Shown: piece by piece, positions 23,848 to 32,257 of the stretch
Layout: each line of letters opens with the position of its first letter
Position numbering within the stretch: position 1 is the first letter of the stretch
Assembly (NCBI GenBank): GCA_902783545.1
Contig: CACZRD010000052.1
Coordinates: 1 to 32,257, forward strand
Reading direction: 5' to 3'
From: an uncultured Bacteroidales bacterium
GTDB lineage: Bacteria; Bacteroidota; Bacteroidia; Bacteroidales; Paludibacteraceae
DNA: 32,257 nt
Position numbers and translations under genes: made by a program
Notes under the pieces: model-generated
What the model saw: only the letters and a program-made list of their open reading frames with translations
Databases searched by the model: none
Told to the model about the DNA's origin: nothing

Positions 23848-24405
23848 TTAATCTTTGTTTGCTTTTTGTTGTTCGCGCAACTGCGTGCTTGACACATCAA
23901 ACAGCGGAGCTCCTTTGAGCAGATGTATCTCACTGTCAGCACCTTGAATCTCTCTTTCTATATCATCCATTCCCTCGTTGCCGCGCGGATAGACATATAT
24001 CGGATAGTGCGCTTCTATCCTGTCCCACTCCCGCCATCGCTTGCGGATGTTCCAGTTGTCTTGTCCGATGAGCAAGGCGAACCGGTGCTCGGGATATGCT
24101 TTCTGTAGTTCGCGTAGCGTGTTCGCTGTGTAGGATGGTCGCGGCAGACCGAACTCAAAGTCGCTCACGCGTACGCGCGCAATACCTATTATATTATTCT
24201 CGGCTTGCAGTCGCTCAATCTCCTGTCTTGCCTGCTGCAAGCGCTCTTGCTCGTCGGCTAATATTCCTTTGTCTTTCAACGGGTTGTTGGGCGTCACCAT
24301 CAGCCAGACTTCATCTACCTCCGTGTGTTCCGCAACCCAAGCGGCTAATCCTGTATGTCCGTAATGCAAGGGATTGAACGAACCGCCGTATATCGCCACA
24401 AGCAT
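23848..24405 (-). CDS. nadD: Nicotinate-nucleotide adenylyltransferase
   Basis: Adenylylates nicotinate mononucleotide in NAD synthesis. 185 aa, family length. Motifs: GGSFNPLHYGH at residues 7-17 (nucleotidyltransferase HxGH), SYTANTLRELQ near 93, LLIGQDNW near 112 and DVSSTQLRE near the C-terminus, matching the ISSTxIR signature. It follows gmk by 20 nt and shares its direction. Confidence 0.95.
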   Translation of the reverse strand: MLVAIYGGSFNPLHYGHTGLAAWVAEHTEVDEVWLMVTPNNPLKDKGILADEQERLQQARQEIERLQAENNIIGIARVRVSDFEFGLPRPSYTANTLRELQKAYPEHRFALLIGQDNWNIRKRWREWDRIEAHYPIYVYPRGNEGMDDIEREIQGADSEIHLLKGAPLFDVSSTQLREQQKANKD

Positions 24406-24425
24406 TGTCTTCTCTTTTTTTCTCC

Positions 24426-24980
24426 TTACCCGATAAATGCAGCTATCTCCTTGTCCAGCGCCGCTTTGGTGGCATTCAGGTCATCGTTGACCAGTATCGT
24501 GTCGAACAGCGGCGCGTCGGCTATCTCTATCTCCGCCTTGGCCAGACGTTCCTCAATCTTCTCCTGTGAATCCGTGCCGCGCTTGGTCAGGCGTTCGCGC
24601 AACGCCTCTATTGACGGCGGCGCTATGAAGATCGCCCGAGCCCGGTCGCCAAACAGACGCTTGACGTTGATGCCGCCCTTGACATCGATATCGAACACCA
24701 CGTGATGACCTGCACCCTCGATGCGCTCGATCTCCGACTTGAGCGTGCCGTAGTACGTGCCTTTATAGACCTGCTCCCACTCCACAAACGCATCGTCGCG
24801 GATCAACTGCTCAAAACGATCCTGAGAGATGAAGTAATACTCCCTGCCGTCTTGCTCCTGACCACGCGGCGCACGCGTGGTAGCACTGATACTGAGTTCC
24901 ATATCCTGACGCGTGTCAAGCAGGTGTTGTACCAGTGTCGATTTGCCGGAACCGCTCGGGGCGGAAAAGATTAGAATCAT
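24426..24980 (-). CDS. gmk: Guanylate kinase
   Basis: Converts GMP to GDP with ATP. 184 aa. The P-loop FSAPSGSGKST is at residues 4-14. GMP-binding motifs SISATTRAPRGQEQDGREYYF and FVEWEQVYKGTYYGT and the FDIDVKGG strand follow. Start at 24980 (MILIFSAPSG) is chosen; an upstream in-frame ATG at 25070 would overlap the preceding gene and add residues not seen in the family. The gmk-nadD order is common in Bacteroidota. Confidence 0.95.
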   Translation of the reverse strand: MILIFSAPSGSGKSTLVQHLLDTRQDMELSISATTRAPRGQEQDGREYYFISQDRFEQLIRDDAFVEWEQVYKGTYYGTLKSEIERIEGAGHHVVFDIDVKGGINVKRLFGDRARAIFIAPPSIEALRERLTKRGTDSQEKIEERLAKAEIEIADAPLFDTILVNDDLNATKAALDKEIAAFIG

Positions 24981-24996
24981 AGACTCAACTGCTAAT

Positions 24997-26102
24997 TTAG
25001 AAGAAGTCGCACATACAAACCTTATAGAGCTGCTGCTTACGATAGTTCTTACCGAAGTCCAGAGGCACACTCCACAGACTCACACTCAGTCGCAGACCTA
25101 CGCTCGCACGGTGGTATTTCTTCACCACCTGCGTCTCGCCCAGCTCTCCCTCATGACGCATCGTCACGCCGTCTGCACGGTTCGAGAGAAGCACGGAGTG
25201 GTAGTCACGACGGAACACAGGATTATTCGTGTGCTCGTCAATAGCATAGCGCCACTCCATCAGCGAGGTGTTGTCCGTAACCTTCGGGCTGAAGCCTATC
25301 GGATCATACTCCAGGTACGCACCGATAGCGAAATCCGTGTTGTCACCTACCTTGAAGCTGTAGTTCAGATCCACCATAGCCGTTATGTGGTAGTTGTACA
25401 GATGGAACGCATCGCTCGTCAGCGGCTTGATGCCGTTGACGGTCTTGTGCAATACACCGGCTTGCAGGCTCTCCACGAATTCTATCGGCGTATATTCGCC
25501 CGTTACGGGGTCGTACTCACCGCTCGTGTTCTTGCCGATCACGTAAGGCGTACCTTCATCGATCTGCATCGACGGGTACTCCAGCCGCACGTCGGCTTCC
25601 CGCACACGCTGCCAGTAACAGCCGTGAACAGGCACTCCGACACGGGCTCCGAGGAACATACTGAAGTCCCCGAGGAACAGACCTAACTGGATCGGCGCGG
25701 AGGCGATGACCAACTGTTGCGTCTCGGTGAAACGCCCCAGTTCATAGCTGTAGTTCACGATGTCATGATCGTAATCATACCACTCCGGTACTACATAGTT
25801 ATCCGCATAACCGACTCCCTCACGGTTCGGGTCTATGCCCATGAATGTACTTGCCGCCACATCAATACCCAAGCCCATCCGCACGCCTATATAATAAGGT
25901 GACCGGTACTTCCACGAGAAATCCATTCCGACATTGTAGTTCGGAAGAGGTTTGCCGTAGTCGGATTGATATAGCAACGCATTTGCACCCACACGTGCCG
26001 CCCACTCGAAAGCATGCTGGCCACGTACGGTTTGCACGCCAAGCACGGCTACGCATATCAAGAGCGATATGCGCAACCAAGCCTTGCGTGTTGTTGATTG
26101 TT

Positions 26103-26109
<7 letters not shown>
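24997..26109 (-). CDS. Predicted outer-membrane protein
   Basis: A 370-aa exported protein. Signal peptide: MVKQSTTRKAWLR then a hydrophobic stretch ending VRG-Q. The rest is rich in Tyr, Gly and alternating strands (VGMDFSWKYRSPYYIGVRMGLGIDVA, LGLFLGDFSMFLGARVGVPV) and ends in two Phe, consistent with an outer-membrane barrel of the OmpA-like kind. No peptidoglycan-binding domain is visible. Start at 26109 overlaps the last 7 nt of nifJ, so the two are translationally coupled. Function unknown. Confidence 0.72.
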
Positions 26110-29642
<3,533 letters not shown>

Positions 29643-29670
29643 ATGTTTGTTGTATTTTATTCTTGTTTGT

Positions 29671-29733
29671 TAATTCCTAACCCCTAATCGCTCATCCCTA
29701 ATTCCTAAATCCTAATCCCGAACTCCTAATCCC
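29671..29733 (-). repeat. Heptanucleotide array x9 between ATPase and nifJ
   Basis: Nine 7-bp units, on the plus strand TAATTCC, TAACCCC, TAATCGC, TCATCCC, TAATTCC, TAAATCC, TAATCCC, GAACTCC, TAATCCC. On the coding strand this is a GGGATTA family. The array begins exactly at the base after the ATPase stop codon (29734-29736). It leaves an A-rich 28-nt leader before the nifJ start. Confidence 0.88.
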
Positions 29734-30927
29734 TTAATACAGGAATCCGAAGAGCCACAACGGGATAGCGTTGCCTCTGCCGTACTCGATGTTCGCCACG
29801 GCTGTCGGACGAATCGGTGTACGTACCGGCATCTTCTCCTTGACGTCGAAGTAGTGCTTGCCGTCGATGACGAACATTGCGTTACGCTCGGTCGAGTTGA
29901 TCTTGTGGCACGAGTGGATCGAGTTGTAGAAGAACGTCTCGGCTATGTCTTGCGGCGTGATGTCGCGCGCGAAATTCATGTACGCGATGTTTGTGTTCTG
30001 CAAGTAAACCTTGCTCGGCTTGCTCGGGAACGACTTGCCCTCATCGTACAGCAGGTTGATCAGTCGTGCACGCTGCATGTAACCCAGATAGTTCATCGTC
30101 GTGGCACGCGAGGTCTCGATCTGCTCGGACAGGGTCGATACGTTCGGCACGTACGGAGCATTCTCCATGATCAGGTATAGCAACTTGCGGATCTTGTTCA
30201 GGTACGGAACATCAATCTGCTTAATAATCAGCACGTCAACCTCCAGCGCCATGTTCATCACGCGCAGAAGCTCCTCGTTGAAGTTCCTGTTCTCCAGGTA
30301 CGATGGATAATAGCCGTGGTGCAGATAGGCATCCATGTACTGCTGCGGGCGCACCTGGCTGAGCACCTCGCGCGCGATAAGCTCGTGATGTTGCAATATA
30401 TCGTCCAGCGAATAGGTGTCCAGCTGCACATGGGCTTGCAGATTCAGGTACTCACGCAGCGAGAATCCGCGCAGGTTGTAGATCTTCACTACACCTTGCA
30501 GTTCCTTCGCTTCCTCGCCCTCCAGATCCATTACCGGCGAGGCGGTGAATACGATATGCAACGCCTTGTGTTTGTCGTGACAAACACGTAACTCGTGCAT
30601 CCAGTTCGGGTATTTGAACACCTGATCCAGCAGCAGGGTCTTGCCGCCTTTCTTCACGAACTCAGAAGCAAACTCCGTGATGGAGTGCTGCGAGAAGTAG
30701 AAGTTGTTGAAGTTCACGTACAGTGTTTCTCCCGGTGCTTCATGAGGCAGACGACGCGCCTTCTCGCGCGCATAGGCGAGGAGGAAGTCGGTCTTACCGA
30801 CACCGCGACCGCCTTTGATGGCGATCAGTCGGTCACTCCAGTCGATTTCATCCATTAACTGACGTCTCATGGGCACCTGCACGTGCTCTATCAGATACTT
30901 GTGGGTTTGAATAAACGGATCTAACAT
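29734..30927 (-). CDS. AAA ATPase, AAA_14/DUF4143 type
   Basis: A 397-aa protein of the family with an N-terminal ATPase and a C-terminal DUF4143-like domain. Walker A is GGRGVGKT at residues 39-46. The likely Walker B strand is KTLLLDQVFKYPNW, with Gln where most relatives have a catalytic Glu after Asp. VFTASPVMDLEGEEAKELQG resembles the sensor region, and NLRGFSLREYLNL is a typical family motif. A winged-helix-like segment follows (VPNVSTLSEQIETSRATTMNYLGYMQRARLINLLYDEG). The biological role is unknown for this family. It has its own strong promoter and heads the minus-strand train that includes nifJ. Confidence 0.82.
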   Translation of the reverse strand: MLDPFIQTHKYLIEHVQVPMRRQLMDEIDWSDRLIAIKGGRGVGKTDFLLAYAREKARRLPHEAPGETLYVNFNNFYFSQHSITEFASEFVKKGGKTLLLDQVFKYPNWMHELRVCHDKHKALHIVFTASPVMDLEGEEAKELQGVVKIYNLRGFSLREYLNLQAHVQLDTYSLDDILQHHELIAREVLSQVRPQQYMDAYLHHGYYPSYLENRNFNEELLRVMNMALEVDVLIIKQIDVPYLNKIRKLLYLIMENAPYVPNVSTLSEQIETSRATTMNYLGYMQRARLINLLYDEGKSFPSKPSKVYLQNTNIAYMNFARDITPQDIAETFFYNSIHSCHKINSTERNAMFVIDGKHYFDVKEKMPVRTPIRPTAVANIEYGRGNAIPLWLFGFLY

Positions 30928-30964
30928 ATAACGTTTGGTATATAGAGGTTACATAATTCGGCTG

Positions 30965-30995
30965 CAAAGATACAAAAAAAAAATGAAATATGCAA
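30965..30995 (-). promoter_or_regulatory. Promoter of the ATPase-nifJ train
   Basis: On the minus strand, TTGC (30995-30992) and TATCTTTG (30972-30965) are separated by 19 nt. The -33 box is in TGCAAAACTCTTGCA, an inverted repeat (TGCAA-N5-TTGCA) almost identical to that of the TPR promoter. The T-rich spacer starts ATATTTCAT, as in dnaX. Confidence 0.87.
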
Positions 30996-31022
30996 GAGTT
31001 TTGCAAAAAAAATGTTACAAAA

Positions 31023-31034
31023 ATGAAATTTCAT
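31023..31034. promoter_or_regulatory. 12-bp perfect palindrome between divergent promoters
   Basis: ATGAAATTTCAT lies 28 bp from the leftward -33 box and 9 bp upstream of the rightward -33 box. It could be an operator for a dimeric regulator, but an A/T-rich chance palindrome is also possible. Confidence 0.35.
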
Positions 31035-31043
31035 GTAAAATAA

Positions 31044-31074
31044 TTGCGTAAAACCTATAATTTTTGTATCTTTG
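31044..31074 (+). promoter_or_regulatory. Promoter of the acyltransferase gene
   Basis: TTGC at 31044-31047 and TATCTTTG at 31067-31074, spacing 19 nt. The predicted transcription start falls at about 31081, within a perfect 6-bp hairpin GAAAAT/ATTTTC (31080-31095). Confidence 0.87.
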
Positions 31075-31117
31075 CAACCGAAAATAGCAATTTTCACCCT
31101 TTAGCCCCGACACAACG

Positions 31118-32176
31118 ATGCAACGATTACAGTCTATCGACATACTTCGGCTCTTCGCCATGTTCCTGGTCATCTGGGGACATTGTGTGCAGTTTCTGCT
31201 CACATCCGACTACCTCGACGAACCGGCGTTTGTGTATATCTATTCGTTCCATCTTCCACTGTTCTTCATGATCTCGGGGCTGTTCGTTCATCGGCAGTCG
31301 CTCACCGCACGCACCTGTGGCGAACAGCTGCTCGTCAAGGCACGCCAACTGCTCCTTCCCTGCCTGACTTGGGGACTGCTGATGAGTGCCGCAAACATCG
31401 TGCAAGCCCTGCTTAGCGGCACGCCTTCCGCCAACTCACTGCTCGACACCCTGATGAACAACTTCTGGTTCCTCAAGTCGCTGTTTGTCTGCTTCTTGCT
31501 GTGGTACGTTTCGATCACGCTGTTGCGTCGCCGCTGGCTCGCACTGATCGTCTCACTGCTCATCAGCCAGTGTATCACAGAGTGGTCGGTGCAGTGGTCA
31601 TATCCCACCTTCGTCATCGGCATCTTTATCGCCCCGTACCTGAATGAGCTTCTTCACTATCGCCGCCGGATTGCTCTCATCGCCCTCGTCATCGGCGGGC
31701 TGCTGCTCGTCTTCTGGAACCGCTCGCACCTCTCCATCCCGTCCGTCTATACCTGGGCTGATCTGACGCCCGGTGCCATACTTGCTAACATCGGCTTGCG
31801 GCTTTACAAGATCGCCGTCAACACAGCCTTGAGCCTCGGTCTGATTGCCTTGTTCCTCGGTCTCGAATCGCGTCTGCAAGCCTCGTCGCAACCGGCTGTT
31901 CTCGTGCGTCTTGCCTCGTGGGGCAGACTCACGCTCGGCATCTATATCATCCACACGCTGATCATCATCGTGCGCGAACGCCTCTGCCCCACTCTGCTAT
32001 GCTGCGACAGCCTCAATCCATGGCTCTTTAACATAGTAATAGCACCGCTTATGGCTGCGGTGCTACTACTCGTCTCGGTCGGCATCACCCGACTGATCAT
32101 GCTGCTGCCTCGCCTGGCTTTCTTCTGCCTCGGTACGCCATGGACAAAGCCGCAATCAGCGTCAACAGGAAGATAA
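31118..32176 (+). CDS. Acyltransferase family 3 membrane protein
   Basis: A 352-aa multi-pass membrane protein of the OafA/NodX-like acyltransferase-3 family. Family motifs are RLQSIDILRLFAMFLVIWGH at the N-terminus with the key His, FHLPLFFMISGLF, NFWFLKSLFVCFLLWY and LGIYIIHTLIIIV. About ten hydrophobic segments are visible. It likely adds acetyl or another acyl group to a surface sugar or lipid; the substrate is unknown. It has its own promoter, divergent from the ATPase. Its last 80 nt overlap the 3' end of the convergent YfhO-like gene. Confidence 0.88.
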   Translation: MQRLQSIDILRLFAMFLVIWGHCVQFLLTSDYLDEPAFVYIYSFHLPLFFMISGLFVHRQSLTARTCGEQLLVKARQLLLPCLTWGLLMSAANIVQALLSGTPSANSLLDTLMNNFWFLKSLFVCFLLWYVSITLLRRRWLALIVSLLISQCITEWSVQWSYPTFVIGIFIAPYLNELLHYRRRIALIALVIGGLLLVFWNRSHLSIPSVYTWADLTPGAILANIGLRLYKIAVNTALSLGLIALFLGLESRLQASSQPAVLVRLASWGRLTLGIYIIHTLIIIVRERLCPTLLCCDSLNPWLFNIVIAPLMAAVLLLVSVGITRLIMLLPRLAFFCLGTPWTKPQSASTGR

Positions 32177-32257
32177 GCATACAAGCTATCGACAGCATAT
32201 CACCTTTCTTCACGGCCTCCGGATCGAACACCATCGTCAGCTGGTGTTCACCTGCCG
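32097..32257 (-). CDS. YfhO-like membrane protein, C-terminal end (partial)
   Basis: A minus-strand reading frame open from the window edge to TGA at 32097-32099 gives 52 residues. It begins AGEHQLTMVFDPEAVKKGD, then one hydrophobic helix (SIACMLIFLLTLIAALSMAY) and a basic tail (RGRRKPGEAAA). The G-x-H-x-L/V-x-x-x-FDP pattern before a last transmembrane helix is what I know of the C-terminus of Bacteroidota YfhO-type membrane proteins. These are large glycosyltransferase-like proteins with many membrane helices. Only the end is visible, so the assignment is tentative. It overlaps the acyltransferase gene antisense by 80 nt. Confidence 0.65.
   Translation of the reverse strand, partial: AGEHQLTMVFDPEAVKKGDMLSIACMLIFLLTLIAALSMAYRGRRKPGEAAA

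Noticed and set aside
29671-29733. Resemblance of GGGATTA/GGATTTA units to telomere repeats
   Set aside because: Units vary, the array is only nine copies between two bacterial genes in one operon, and other loci have other 7-bp units, so it is a member of the heptad family.

Overview
The window reads as a chromosomal segment of a Bacteroidales bacterium (Bacteroidota). The evidence is threefold. Promoters have the Bacteroidota form (a TTG-type -33 box and a TAnnTTTG -7 box). No gene has a recognisable Shine-Dalgarno site, and start regions are A-rich. The gene content is typical of the order: DUF4837 lipoprotein, YfhO-type membrane protein, GH2 lipoprotein, YitT/DUF2179 protein, single-chain pyruvate:ferredoxin oxidoreductase. 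Coding DNA is moderately GC-rich and gaps are very AT-rich. The genus cannot be fixed from sequence alone. No rRNA, tRNA, IS element, prophage or CRISPR array was seen, and no gene-free stretch exceeds 300 bases.

Layout. Positions 1-7645 hold a plus-strand run behind one strong promoter: dnaX, a secreted metallophosphoesterase/PQQ-propeller fusion, a D-2-hydroxyacid dehydrogenase, a small lipoprotein, pepT and gcvT. Positions 7686-9802 hold a PpiD/SurA-type periplasmic foldase with its own promoter. The gap 9803-10089 holds a perfect 15-bp hairpin, an 11-bp tandem repeat and two divergent promoters; the leftward one has no protein gene to serve. Positions 10090-13620 hold an aldo/keto reductase and a GH2 beta-galactosidase-like lipoprotein. 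Minus-strand genes then run from 18241 down to 13621: YfgM-like TPR protein, ribH, lysC, YitT-family protein, nucleotidyltransferase. A second minus-strand train runs from 30927 down to 18378: AAA ATPase, nifJ, an outer-membrane protein, gmk, nadD, a small HTH-like protein, two paralogous outer-membrane barrels, apbE, DUF4837 lipoprotein, and an MGDG-synthase/UgtP-type glycosyltransferase. At the right end a plus-strand acyltransferase-3 gene overlaps, antisense, the 3' end of a YfhO-like gene that runs off the window.

The genes are mostly housekeeping and envelope functions. The unusual layer is repeat DNA. Ten loci carry short tandem arrays with a strict 7-bp period, and three more carry an 11-bp period. 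The arrays sit exactly at gene boundaries: against start codons (gcvT, GH2, nucleotidyltransferase) or at stop codons (aldo/keto reductase, ribH, ATPase, lysC). Others lie in frame inside coding regions (dnaX tau linker, pepT, GH2). I know of no description of such a family in Bacteroidota, and it is my best candidate for an undescribed system here.

Two regulatory observations also stand out. The promoters share an invariant TTGC-N19-TAnnTTTG layout. An identical 12-mer lies at the predicted transcription starts of the PpiD-like and YfgM-like genes, whose E. coli counterparts are physical partners.
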